The notes under the pieces: generated by a model
Seen by the model: the letters and a program-made list of their open reading frames with translations, nothing else
The model's database searches: none
Told to the model about the DNA's origin: nothing
Part shown: in pieces, positions 1 to 8,236 of the stretch
Layout: every line of letters begins with the position of its first letter
Position numbering within the stretch: the stretch's first letter is position 1
From: Marinomonas alcarazii
GTDB taxonomy: Bacteria > Pseudomonadota > Gammaproteobacteria > Pseudomonadales > Marinomonadaceae
Assembly: GCF_003208215.1 (NCBI RefSeq)
Contig: NZ_QKLW01000002.1
Location: 332,576-396,575 of the forward strand
DNA length: 64,000 nucleotides
Reading direction: 5' to 3'
Program-made: the position numbers and the translations under genes

Positions 1-3
1 CAT
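1..3 (-). other. possible start codon of the next minus-strand gene
   Basis: The first three bases read ATG on the minus strand. They are preceded by a purine-rich GGGAAGG four bases upstream, a good ribosome-site match. If real, a gene runs out of the window to the left, about 37 bases after the purU stop and possibly in its operon. Nothing of its protein is visible. Confidence 0.3.
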
Positions 4-40
4 AAAGCCTTCCCTTTTCACAAACCTTGCAGTGGTTACT

Positions 41-901
41 TTATTCAGCAAACACCACGGTTTTGTTTCCATGCACTAAAACACGGTCTTCCAAGTGGTA
101 ACGCAGTCCACGTGACAGTACGAGTTTTTCGATGTCTTTACCAAGGCGAACCATGTCTTCTGCTGCGTGGCTGTGACGAACTCGAATCACGTCTTGCTCG
201 ATAATCGGTCCAGCGTCCAAGTCAGCTGTCACATAATGACAAGTCGCACCAATCAGTTTCACACCACGAACAGCCGCTTGGTGGTAAGGTTTAGCACCAA
301 TGAAAGATGGCAAGAAGCTGTGGTGAATGTTGATTACCTTGTAACGGTATTTCTCACACAGGTATTCAGGGAAGATCTGCATGTAGCGCGCCAATACAAT
401 GGTGTCGGCACCAGACTGATCAATACAAGCTTCAATTTCTTGGAAGGCTGGCATTTTGTCTTCTTTCGGCACAGGAATGCAGTAGTAAGGGATTTTGTAC
501 CATTCGACCATAGAACGAAGATCTTCATGGTTGGCAATCACACCAACGATTTCACAATTCAATTCGCCTGTGTGCCAGCGATGCATGATGTCGTTCAGGC
601 AGTGAGACTCTTTCGTCGCCAACAAGATTACTTTAGGGCGATCTTCACTGTCTTTGACATACCAGCTCATGTCGAATTTTTCGGCAATCGGCGCAAATTC
701 TGTGCGGAAGGTGTCAACATCAATATTTAGGCTTTCTGCATCAATGTCATGACGCATGAAGAACCATTTTTGCTCTAAATCTGTATGGTGACTCGCTTCG
801 ATAATTGAGCCTTGGCGTTCGTTCAAAAACTCACTCACCGCCGCTACAATCCCCACTCTGTCGGGACAACTAATCACAAGTCGAAATGTTTTCTTTCTCA
901 T
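41..901 (-). CDS. purU: formyltetrahydrofolate deformylase PurU
   Basis: Hydrolyses 10-formyltetrahydrofolate to formate and tetrahydrofolate, balancing the one-carbon pool and supplying formate for purine synthesis in the cytoplasm. The protein of 286 residues has an N-terminal ACT domain (about 5-80) and a formyltransferase fold (about 88-270). The catalytic triad is visible as N191, H193 and D229, the last in the motif DLDAGPII; the 36-residue gap from His to Asp matches the GART/PurU family. The frame stays open to 940, but the ATG at 901 gives the normal family start (MRKKTFRLV). An intrinsic terminator for rlmL lies only 36 bases upstream, leaving little room for a separate promoter. 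Confidence 0.95.
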   Translation of the reverse strand: MRKKTFRLVISCPDRVGIVAAVSEFLNERQGSIIEASHHTDLEQKWFFMRHDIDAESLNIDVDTFRTEFAPIAEKFDMSWYVKDSEDRPKVILLATKESHCLNDIMHRWHTGELNCEIVGVIANHEDLRSMVEWYKIPYYCIPVPKEDKMPAFQEIEACIDQSGADTIVLARYMQIFPEYLCEKYRYKVINIHHSFLPSFIGAKPYHQAAVRGVKLIGATCHYVTADLDAGPIIEQDVIRVRHSHAAEDMVRLGKDIEKLVLSRGLRYHLEDRVLVHGNKTVVFAE

Positions 902-936
902 AGTAAAACTTATAAACCTTAAAAACTCTTTAAAAG

Positions 937-967
937 TCAAAAAAGGCTAAACACGATGTTTAGCCTT
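937..967 (-). terminator. rho-independent terminator after rlmL
   Basis: An 11-bp perfect stem (943-953 with 957-967, 3-base loop) is followed on the minus strand by a T-rich run (complement of the A run at 937-944). It lies downstream of rlmL and immediately before purU. Confidence 0.8.
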
Positions 968-1013
968 AAAAAAACGTCAGCGGATTATACCTAATTCGCT
1001 TACTTATTCTTAG

Positions 1014-3179
1014 TTACTTGTTCTTAATAATGTAACACTGGTGGATCTTGTCATTACGATCAAAATCTGGGTCCAGTGTTTCACGAGTGATGTTTTTCAC
1101 ATCGTATTCTTGCTCTAAGGATTCGTCCAACACAAAACGACGATAGTTATTAGAGAAGATAAGCTCGCCACCTCTTGCCAGTCTTGCCATTGCTAAGCGA
1201 ACCAGTTCGCCATGGTCGCGCTGAATGTCTAACACATCCGCCATTTTTTTCGAGTTCGAAAACGTCGGTGGATCCATGAAGATCAAGTCAAACTTATCGC
1301 GACTTTGTTTTAGCCATTCAATGCAGTCTGCACGCTCTACCTGATGATCACGATCTGAAAATTCATTCAATTCGATATTACGACGCGCCCATTCTGTGTA
1401 AGTGTTCGACATGTCGACACTCAATGAACTGCGCGCACCACCTTGCCCAGCATGAACCGACGCCGTCGCGGTGTAGCAGAACAGGTTTAAGAAACGAACG
1501 CCATTGGCTTTGTCTTGAATCAGTTTACGCACTGGGCGGTGATCTAGGAACAAGCCGGTATCCAAATAATCTTTTAGATTAACGATGAATTCACAACCGT
1601 ATTCTTCTACAATCATTTCGTGTTTCGTTTGATCGAATTTTTCGTATTGCTCTTTGCCTGTCTGTCTTTGGCGCTGTTTCAGAATCACATTGGCTTCTGA
1701 AATATTGAGCGCGGTTGGAATGGCGGACATGACTTCAAACAAACGCTGTTTGGCTTTTTCAGGGTCAACACTCTTTGGCGCTTGGTATTCTTGCACATGC
1801 GCCCAATCGCCATAAATATCAATTGCTACCGCGTATTCTGGCATGTCTGCATCGTAAACGCGGTAACACTGGATCTTGTTTTTTTCGACCCATTTCTTCA
1901 ATTTCTTGGCGTTCTTTTGCAGGCGGTTAGCGAACATTTGCGCGCCTGGGGTCATCACAGATTGCGCAACCACGTCTTCTTTGATGTTGCCAGCCAGCAA
2001 AGGAAAACGATAAGCACGACATTCAATGCCACCGTTGATAACGCGCGTGCTTTTCTCTGGTCGAACAGGTATTTGACGTGCTAAATGATCATTACTGGTC
2101 AACATCATAAATTGCCAACCACGCACATTCGAGACAACCCATTCCCCTAATTGGCGATACAAGGCGATCAACGCCATTTCATCACCAATACGCTCACCGT
2201 AAGGTGGGTTGGTAATCACAAGACCCGGTACATCTGGCAGGATGTCGAACTCATGCTCTTGGAACGGGGTCATGCTGACATCAATCACACCCGTTAGTCC
2301 TGCGCGTTTAATGTTTTCACGGGCCGCCGCGATGGCTTTTTGCTCTCGATCTGTGCCTTGGAAACGAATACCTAATGTTGCTGGGTCTTTTTTACGATTC
2401 TTCGCGAAATCCATCAGCTGTTGCCACATACGGTGATCATGCTGCTTCCAGCCTTTGAACCCCCAGTACTGACGACGTAAACCCGGTGCGATGTCTAAAG
2501 ACATCAAGGCCGCTTCTACAAGAAACGTCCCTGAACCACACATTGGGTCGATCAATTGCGTTAAACCACAATCTGTTCCCCAGCCAGCACGCAGCAAGAG
2601 ACCAGCGGCTAAGTTTTCTTTCAGCGGTGCCATGCCGCCATGTTGGCGGTATCCACGGCGGTGCATACTTTCGCCAGACAAGTCGATACTCACCGTTACA
2701 ACTTCGCGTTTAATACGCAAAGCAATACGCACTTCTGGCTGTTCTTTTTCGACGTTAGGACGTTCGCCGGTTAAGGCGACGAAATAATCGGCAATCGCGT
2801 CTTTCGCACGAACAGCACCAAATTGAGTGTTACGAATATGGTGATTGGTGCCATGACAGTCGATTGCCATGGTATTCGTTGCTTTCATGTGGTCGGACCA
2901 CTGAATCGCTTTCACGCCATCGTATAAGTCATCAGCCGATTCCATTTTGAAACTCGCAATCGGCAACATGACGCGTGTCGCTACGCGAGACCACAAGCAC
3001 GCTTTGTACATGCCTTCTAAATCTGTGGTCAGTTTAACCTGTGCTTCACCCAATCGCGTTTGCGTTAGGCCTTCACCATGCAACTCTTTTTCCAAGACAT
3101 TTTCTAACCCAAGTGGGCAGGTTATTTCTAATGCGTAAACCTGACTTGTTGAATCAGTTGTCTGTAATATAGTGCTCAT
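1014..3179 (-). CDS. rlmL: bifunctional 23S rRNA methyltransferase RlmKL
   Basis: Makes m2G2445 (RlmL half) and m7G2069 (RlmK half) in 23S rRNA during 50S assembly. The 721 residues, close to the E. coli length of 702, carry an N-terminal THUMP region (about 45-155) and a first Rossmann methyltransferase with DPMCGSGT at 211-218 and catalytic NPPYGER at 324-330. A second methyltransferase has DPPTFSNSKKM from about 636. The fused architecture is normal for gammaproteobacteria. It starts at an ATG at 3179 and stands alone between the pyrD terminator and its own terminator at 937-967. Confidence 0.96.
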   Translation of the reverse strand: MSTILQTTDSTSQVYALEITCPLGLENVLEKELHGEGLTQTRLGEAQVKLTTDLEGMYKACLWSRVATRVMLPIASFKMESADDLYDGVKAIQWSDHMKATNTMAIDCHGTNHHIRNTQFGAVRAKDAIADYFVALTGERPNVEKEQPEVRIALRIKREVVTVSIDLSGESMHRRGYRQHGGMAPLKENLAAGLLLRAGWGTDCGLTQLIDPMCGSGTFLVEAALMSLDIAPGLRRQYWGFKGWKQHDHRMWQQLMDFAKNRKKDPATLGIRFQGTDREQKAIAAARENIKRAGLTGVIDVSMTPFQEHEFDILPDVPGLVITNPPYGERIGDEMALIALYRQLGEWVVSNVRGWQFMMLTSNDHLARQIPVRPEKSTRVINGGIECRAYRFPLLAGNIKEDVVAQSVMTPGAQMFANRLQKNAKKLKKWVEKNKIQCYRVYDADMPEYAVAIDIYGDWAHVQEYQAPKSVDPEKAKQRLFEVMSAIPTALNISEANVILKQRQRQTGKEQYEKFDQTKHEMIVEEYGCEFIVNLKDYLDTGLFLDHRPVRKLIQDKANGVRFLNLFCYTATASVHAGQGGARSSLSVDMSNTYTEWARRNIELNEFSDRDHQVERADCIEWLKQSRDKFDLIFMDPPTFSNSKKMADVLDIQRDHGELVRLAMARLARGGELIFSNNYRRFVLDESLEQEYDVKNITRETLDPDFDRNDKIHQCYIIKNK

Positions 3180-3227
3180 TTATAAAATACTTTTTTAAAT
3201 TTCAATGAATGTTGCAAGACACATAAA

Positions 3228-3249
3228 GAAGGCGGAATCAGATTCCGCC
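3228..3249 (-). terminator. probable terminator after pyrD
   Basis: An 8-bp GC-rich stem (GGCGGAAT / ATTCCGCC, 3-base loop, 3231-3249) is followed on the minus strand by TTCTTTATGT. The T run is interrupted, so strength is uncertain. It lies between pyrD and rlmL, both on the minus strand. Confidence 0.6.
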
Positions 3250-3297
3250 CATCCAACGAAACGCAGTAATACGCGCCTTGCTTTTAGTTCGATATTA

Positions 3298-4338
3298 TTA
3301 AATACCCAGATCAAGCTCTCGGTAATAAGCATCAGTGCTTGCTATCGCTTCCTTGATTAACTCTGGGCCTTGGTAAATAAAGCCTGAGTAAATTTGTACT
3401 AATCGTGCCCCAGCTTGCAGCTTTTCAACAGCGTCTGCGCCACTTGAAATACCGCCTACACCAATCACTGGCAAGGTGTCTTTCAGGTGTTCCGTTAAGG
3501 TTCTTACTACATGAGTCGATGCATCACGTACTGGCGCGCCGCTCAAACCGCCCGCTTCTTTTTCAAACCTATGACCTTGCACCGCTTCACGAGACAAGGT
3601 GGTATTGGTGGCAATGATACCATCAACGCCCTGCTCAACCAGTGTGTCTGCCACCATTTTAATTTCATCGTCCGTCATATCGGGGGCAATTTTCACTGCT
3701 AATGGAACACGCTTACCATGTTCGGCTTCATAACGGTCGCGAGCAACAATTAGAGGCGCAATAAGCTGAGCCAAACTTTCACCAAATTGCAGGCTACGAA
3801 GGCCAGGAGTATTGGGTGAGCTGATGTTCGCCGTAATGTAATCTGCGAATGGAATTACGTTTTCTAAACAGGTCAAATAATCGGCGGCGGCGTCGTCTAC
3901 TGAGGTCGTTAGATTCTTGCCAATATTGACGCCCAATATCCCTGGGTAACGATGGGATTTAATACGCGAAACTAGGTGATCAACACCTTTGTTGTTAAAC
4001 CCCATGCGGTTAATAATGGCGTCATGCTCTGGCAAACGAAACAAACGCGGTTTCGGATTACCTGCTTGCCCTTTTGGCGTCACGGTTCCGACTTCCACGA
4101 AACCAAAACCTAATGCGCCCAAGGCTTCGAAAGCGTCGGCATTTTTGTCTAAACCTGCTGCCAAGCCAACCGCGTTAGGAAAGCGCAATCCCATAACGTC
4201 GACAGGCTTAGTCGCAGGTAAACCGCCTAGAAATCTGTTCAACCCCAATCGACTGCTTGCTGCAAGAAGATCCAATGACAATTCATGGGACACTTCTGGG
4301 TCCAATTTAAAAAGTAACGAGCGAGCAAGTTGGTACAT
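3298..4338 (-). CDS. pyrD: dihydroorotate dehydrogenase (quinone), class 2
   Basis: Oxidises dihydroorotate to orotate in pyrimidine synthesis and passes electrons through FMN to quinone at the inner membrane. At 346 residues it has the class 2 N-terminal membrane-association helices ([15 protein letters not shown]) before the TIM barrel. The active-site segment [11 protein letters not shown] places the catalytic serine at about residue 174. FMN-binding segments AAGLDKNA (about 60-67) and VGVGGISS near the C-terminus are present. The ATG at 4338 has GGAG eight bases upstream. A set of phased TATCTAA repeats lies between it and the upstream DUF2835 gene. Confidence 0.96.
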   Translation of the reverse strand: MYQLARSLLFKLDPEVSHELSLDLLAASSRLGLNRFLGGLPATKPVDVMGLRFPNAVGLAAGLDKNADAFEALGALGFGFVEVGTVTPKGQAGNPKPRLFRLPEHDAIINRMGFNNKGVDHLVSRIKSHRYPGILGVNIGKNLTTSVDDAAADYLTCLENVIPFADYITANISSPNTPGLRSLQFGESLAQLIAPLIVARDRYEAEHGKRVPLAVKIAPDMTDDEIKMVADTLVEQGVDGIIATNTTLSREAVQGHRFEKEAGGLSGAPVRDASTHVVRTLTEHLKDTLPVIGVGGISSGADAVEKLQAGARLVQIYSGFIYQGPELIKEAIASTDAYYRELDLGI

Positions 4339-4404
4339 TGTTAGGGCTCCTTGGCAGTTAAGGTCAGGTACATACTTTATCTGAGCTTTGCTATTTAATA
4401 ATGT

Positions 4405-4455
4405 TATCTAATTCGATCTATCTAACTTTACGCTGTCTAATCTTAGGCTATCTAA
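4405..4455. repeat. four TATCTAA-type direct repeats at 14-15 bp spacing
   Basis: The heptamer TATCTAA (third copy TGTCTAA) begins at 4405, 4419, 4434 and 4449. The array fills the pyrD upstream region and runs into the stop codon of the DUF2835 gene. Function unknown: it may be a regulator-binding array or a slippage product. Confidence 0.55.
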
Positions 4456-4669
4456 TTTTAGTGACGCCAATCAGTTTATTTCTATCGTCAAATTCTACTT
4501 CAAAAAAACCATAAATCCCTTCATGGGTGACGAACCGCTGAAAAGCCGACAATGGCAACTGAACTTTACGTCCATCTAGACAGTTTGCTACTAAGTTTTT
4601 TGCTGAACCTGCGTACATAGCTTCATATTTAAACGCGGGCAAAGCCACATTTAATACAAGTTTTGCCAT
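4448..4669 (-). CDS. DUF2835 family small protein
   Basis: A 73-residue protein resembling the DUF2835 family (short proteobacterial proteins of unknown function). It is recognised from the N-terminal 'LVLNVALPA', the central 'GRKVQLPLSAFQRFVTHEGIYG' region and the closing 'FEVEFDDRNKL'. It looks like a single small beta-rich domain with no membrane segment or signal peptide. It lies upstream of pyrD on the same strand and divergent from the MoxR operon. Its last codons are formed by the fourth copy of the TATCTAA repeat. No function can be assigned. Confidence 0.8.
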   Translation of the reverse strand: MAKLVLNVALPAFKYEAMYAGSAKNLVANCLDGRKVQLPLSAFQRFVTHEGIYGFFEVEFDDRNKLIGVTKIR

Positions 4670-4757
4670 TTTTTCGTCCTGTACTTACGTTACCCTTACA
4701 GAGAACGCTCTGTGCGTAAAGATTTGAATCCGATAAGATGAAGACTATTATATTGCG

Positions 4758-4785
4758 TTGACACTTTTATTGACAGAAGTATAAG
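4758..4785 (+). promoter_or_regulatory. candidate sigma-70 promoter of the MoxR-Bat operon
   Basis: A perfect TTGACA at 4758-4763 is spaced 16 bp from TATAAG at 4780-4785. Transcription would start near 4792, only about seven bases before the MoxR ATG, giving an almost leaderless message. A weaker pair (TTGAAT 4724-4729, TATTAT 4746-4751, 16 bp) could produce a longer leader that includes the AAGGAA ribosome site at 4783-4788. Confidence 0.5.
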
Positions 4786-4798
4786 GAACCTTGGTTCA

Positions 4799-5767
4799 AT
4801 GGTAACTGTAATTGAGCAATTAAAAGATCACCTAAATCACGCCGTTGTCGGCCAACCAGATTTAACTCATGAACTACTTGTCGCTTTAATCGCCAATGGC
4901 CATGTGCTGTTAGAAGGGCCTCCAGGCATAGCCAAAACCACAGCGGCCAAAGCATTGGCCAGCTCTATAAACAGCCGTTTTCAACGCATTCAATTCACAC
5001 CAGACCTTTTACCAGGCGATGTCACTGGGTCTGATGTTTATCAGCAAGAAACAGGTCAGTTTAGTTTTATCCCCGGCCCTATCATGAACGACATTGTGCT
5101 TGCGGACGAAATAAACCGCGCGCCAGCCAAAGTGCAATCGGCATTGCTCGAAGCCATGGGCGAAGGACAAGTCACAGTCGGGAATCACAGCTACCCGCTT
5201 TCGTCTTTATTTTTTGTTATTGCGACCCAAAACCCCATTGAGCAAGAAGGCACTTATCCTTTGCCAGAGGCTCAACTTGACCGCTTTATGATGAAGATCA
5301 ATCTAGGTTACCCAAGTGCCGCTAGCGAATTGGAAGTACTGCGGTTGGTTCGTCAACAAGACCTACATAAAACCTCGGCAAGCAAGTCACAGCCTCTTTG
5401 CCAGCCCAGCGACATTCTGGAACTTCAACATAAAGCTTTGTCTTTGTATATGTCAGAAAGTGTTGAACAATACATAGTCCAGCTGGTTATGGCGACCAGA
5501 CAACCAGAACTGTATTTAGGCGACGCCGGCAAGGGCACAAACTTAATTGAATTTGGTGCTAGTCCACGTGGTACTTTGGCTCTAGATCGTTGCGCTCGCG
5601 CCAATGCCTTATTAAATGGCAGAGACTTTGTTACACCTGATGATGTTCGTCAGATTGCTTTGCCCGTGTTGCGCCATCGCATTATTACTACGTTCGAAGC
5701 ACAAGCCGCCGGTTTATCCGTTGATGATTTATTGAAGCGATTGATTAGCCACGTTCCAGCGCTGTAG
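4799..5767 (+). CDS. MoxR-family AAA+ ATPase
   Basis: A cytoplasmic AAA+ ATPase of the MoxR class, thought to act as a chaperone-like activator for the von Willebrand factor A (VWA) proteins encoded with it. The 322 residues show Walker A GPPGIAKT (40-47), Walker B LADEINRA (101-108), sensor-1 TQNP (143-146) and the arginine-finger region PEAQLDRF (about 156-163), with a helical lid after 250. It heads a six-gene operon with DUF58, DUF4381, BatA, BatB and BatD, and is followed after 33 bases by DUF58. The family assignment is firm; the client and substrate of the complex are not known from sequence. Confidence 0.93.
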   Translation: MVTVIEQLKDHLNHAVVGQPDLTHELLVALIANGHVLLEGPPGIAKTTAAKALASSINSRFQRIQFTPDLLPGDVTGSDVYQQETGQFSFIPGPIMNDIVLADEINRAPAKVQSALLEAMGEGQVTVGNHSYPLSSLFFVIATQNPIEQEGTYPLPEAQLDRFMMKINLGYPSAASELEVLRLVRQQDLHKTSASKSQPLCQPSDILELQHKALSLYMSESVEQYIVQLVMATRQPELYLGDAGKGTNLIEFGASPRGTLALDRCARANALLNGRDFVTPDDVRQIALPVLRHRIITTFEAQAAGLSVDDLLKRLISHVPAL

Positions 5768-5800
5768 TTTAAAGAATCGCAATACAAGGCAGCCAGTACG

Positions 5801-6712
5801 ATGAGCCCATTATTATCACCTGAATCTCCAGAGCTAGATGACGCCCATTTTGCTCTGTTGGCGAATTATGCCAAACATTTAGGACGCGCCCCCAAAGCCA
5901 TTCGTTTTGCGACGAATAATGGCGAGCGTCGCTCACGACAAAAAGGTCATGGCATGGAAATGCTTGAGCTTCGCGCCTACCAAGCCAGTGATGATTTACG
6001 CCATATAGATTGGCGGGTAACCGCGCGAACAGGCCAAGCGCATACGCGTTTGTATGCACAGGAAAATGACCACCAGCGACTTTTGTTATTGGACCTATCC
6101 AGCAGCGCGTATTTTGGTACGCGTCATACTTTTATCTCTACTCGCTTTATCCAATTAGCTGGCATTATTGCATGGCGTTCCAAACAACAAGGCGACACTT
6201 TGTCTTATCGGATCGCTTATGGAAACCAAGACTTTGCCAGCAATAAATCAGGGACTCTGCCAATATTGCTGAACGCCCTTAAAGAGGCCTCGATTGTTGA
6301 CAATAGAGCCAAGGGCAGCAGCGCTTCCAGCATTTGGTCTAATTCACTGCTGACCAGTAAAGCTCACAACAAAGACGTGATCATATTGACGGATAAGCAA
6401 AGCTGGAATCAAGACGAAGAAAGTGCGCTAATGAAGCTGGCGGAACATAATACCGTGCACTGGATCCAAATCATCGACAGCAACGCCTTTAATTTACCCT
6501 CTGGGCAATATCAAATGGCAGACACTAAAGGCATAAGAACTGTGTCGATTAGCAAGAAAAGCATGCAGCAAGCCAAAGCGGACTTTTTCAGCCAAAATAC
6601 GCTAATGCGCAAAAAGCTGGCCTCTTTTGGTATTCGCCATCAAATATTTGATATCACCGAATCACCAGAGAAAATCGCCCGCTATTTACTATCACAAGGA
6701 GCGCTTCACTGA
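5801..6712 (+). CDS. DUF58 domain protein of the MoxR-Bat operon
   Basis: A 303-residue protein with the DUF58 core at about 55-110 (RAYQASDDLRHIDWRVTART, then YAQENDHQRLLLLDLSSS). DUF58 proteins are VWA-like and regularly encoded directly after MoxR. Unlike many relatives it has no N-terminal membrane helices, so it is probably cytoplasmic. The C-terminal half is the remaining VWA-like fold. The TGA stop overlaps the ATG of the next gene (TGATG), indicating translational coupling. Its biochemical role is unknown; partnership with MoxR is inferred from gene context. Confidence 0.88.
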   Translation: MSPLLSPESPELDDAHFALLANYAKHLGRAPKAIRFATNNGERRSRQKGHGMEMLELRAYQASDDLRHIDWRVTARTGQAHTRLYAQENDHQRLLLLDLSSSAYFGTRHTFISTRFIQLAGIIAWRSKQQGDTLSYRIAYGNQDFASNKSGTLPILLNALKEASIVDNRAKGSSASSIWSNSLLTSKAHNKDVIILTDKQSWNQDEESALMKLAEHNTVHWIQIIDSNAFNLPSGQYQMADTKGIRTVSISKKSMQQAKADFFSQNTLMRKKLASFGIRHQIFDITESPEKIARYLLSQGALH

Positions 6713-7215
6713 TGTCTGCGGCACTGACTCCTTTACAATCACAAGCGCAAACACAGGCAATCGATTTACCAAACAAAGCGTATATGTTGCCTCAATCTAT
6801 TCCTATGTGGCCACCAGCTTGGTGGACTTGGCTGGTTGTCGCGGCCATTGCTCTCGTCATTATTGGCTTGCTCGTTTTGTGGTATCGACGCCACCAAAAG
6901 CGAGCTTATCGACGAGAAGCCTTATCGAACATTCGCAAAACCGCGAACGACCTGACGGATAAAGAGTGCATTGAACTTTGCCATGAAATGGTTCGACGCT
7001 GTTTAATAAGCGAAGGCAAAATCGAAACCGCTGCCCTCCCAAGCCACACGCTGTTTTCTTCATTGGATGCTTCTATGCCGAAAAAACGTCAGTTTGCCTC
7101 ACTTGCCAGCGAGTTTATTGACGGCCCTTATAGAAACCAAATTGAGTTAACCCAAGAACAACGCAGCACCATGATTAAATACACTTGTTACTGGATAAGG
7201 AAGCACCATGCTTGA
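6712..7215 (+). CDS. DUF4381 domain membrane protein
   Basis: A 167-residue bitopic protein with a proline-rich periplasmic start, one membrane helix at about 37-58 (from WWTWLVVAAI) and a basic cytoplasmic tail beginning YRRHQKRAYRRE. The pattern and position between DUF58 and BatA are those of DUF4381 proteins in the Bat operon. It overlaps the DUF58 stop by one base (TGATG) and the BatA start by eight bases. No catalytic residues are evident; a scaffolding or membrane-tethering role in the Bat complex is a guess from context. Confidence 0.82.
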   Translation: MSAALTPLQSQAQTQAIDLPNKAYMLPQSIPMWPPAWWTWLVVAAIALVIIGLLVLWYRRHQKRAYRREALSNIRKTANDLTDKECIELCHEMVRRCLISEGKIETAALPSHTLFSSLDASMPKKRQFASLASEFIDGPYRNQIELTQEQRSTMIKYTCYWIRKHHA

Positions 7216-8236
7216 ATTGTCTTGGCCTTGGTTTCTCCTGCTTTTACCCTTGCCTGTTATTATGTATTTTCTCCCCAAAGCCAAACCAAAAGGAGATGGT
7301 ATTTGGTGGGGAAACAGCGAACACGTTATTAATCATCAAGATAACAAAGCCATCAGCAAACGCCCTAGCCTTGGCTACCTGTGCTTGATCATATCTTGGA
7401 TTTTATTGGTCTTGGCAATCACTCAACCTGTGTGGCTGGGTGAGCCGACAAAAGTAACCCCGTCGGGTCGTGATTTGCTGATAGCTCTGGATCTATCTGG
7501 CAGCATGCAAGTCAGTGACATGGCTTTGAATGACCAACCTGCAAACCGATTAGAGGCCGCCAAATCGGTCTTATCCGACTTTATCCAAGCGCGCCGTGGC
7601 GACCGTATTGGGGTCATTGTATTTGGCTCAAAAGCCTACCTTCAAGCGCCATTAAGTTTTGATACCAAGACGATCAACCAATTGGTTCAAGAAGCTCAGA
7701 TCGGCTTTGCCGGCGAACAAACGGCCATTGGCGACGCGATTGGATTGAGCATTAAAAGGCTCGAAGACAAACCATCCGATAAAAAAGTGCTGATTTTAAT
7801 GACCGATGGCGCAAACACGGCAGGACGGGTGCAACCTCTACAAGCCGCTGCATTTGCAGCGTCGCAAAATGTCCGTGTTCACACCATAGGGATTGGCGCA
7901 GACAGCATGATCGTACAAAGTTTCTTTGGCCCAAAAGCCATTAACCCATCTACCGATCTAGACGAAACACTACTAAAGAATATTGCCGCTCAAACCGGAG
8001 GCGAATATTTCCGCGCCAAGAGTACGCAAGATTTACAAGCCATTTATCAAACGCTAGACGCACTAGAACCCACACCTACCGAAGATATTTGGCAACGACC
8101 CTTAACCAGTTTGTTCCATTGGTTAGGTCTTGGCTCTCTCGTCTTTTTAGTGTTGTCGCTACTTGCTAGCCAACAACTTCAATTTAAAAAATCTTCTCGC
8201 CGTAGCAGCGCACCTCATCGAGGAGATCAAGTATGA
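7208..8236 (+). CDS. batA: VWA domain membrane protein BatA
   Basis: A 342-residue membrane-anchored VWA protein. Helices at about 5-22 and 57-74 precede the VWA domain, and a third follows at about 307-325. The metal-ion-dependent adhesion motif DLSGS has D95, S97 and S99, followed downstream by a threonine in GEQTAIGDA and by LMTDGANT. These are the residues of a complete metal site facing the periplasm. This is the BatA order of the aerotolerance-type operons. The ATG overlaps DUF4381 by eight bases, and the end overlaps the BatB start by four (ATGA). Confidence 0.88.
   Translation: MLELSWPWFLLLLPLPVIMYFLPKAKPKGDGIWWGNSEHVINHQDNKAISKRPSLGYLCLIISWILLVLAITQPVWLGEPTKVTPSGRDLLIALDLSGSMQVSDMALNDQPANRLEAAKSVLSDFIQARRGDRIGVIVFGSKAYLQAPLSFDTKTINQLVQEAQIGFAGEQTAIGDAIGLSIKRLEDKPSDKKVLILMTDGANTAGRVQPLQAAAFAASQNVRVHTIGIGADSMIVQSFFGPKAINPSTDLDETLLKNIAAQTGGEYFRAKSTQDLQAIYQTLDALEPTPTEDIWQRPLTSLFHWLGLGSLVFLVLSLLASQQLQFKKSSRRSSAPHRGDQV

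Noticed and set aside
167..730. Long open frame on the plus strand opposite purU
   Set aside because: It is antisense to a firmly identified gene, lacks a ribosome site and any family feature, so it is a shadow frame.
1014..3179. Apparent fusion of two methyltransferases
   Set aside because: The RlmK and RlmL halves are normally fused in gammaproteobacteria, so this is not a novelty.
3989..4384. 131-codon plus-strand frame opposite the start of pyrD
   Set aside because: Its composition mirrors the codon pattern of pyrD, and no start signal is visible.
4405..4455. Short direct repeats considered as a CRISPR remnant
   Set aside because: Seven-base units with 7-8 base spacers and no cas genes do not fit an array.
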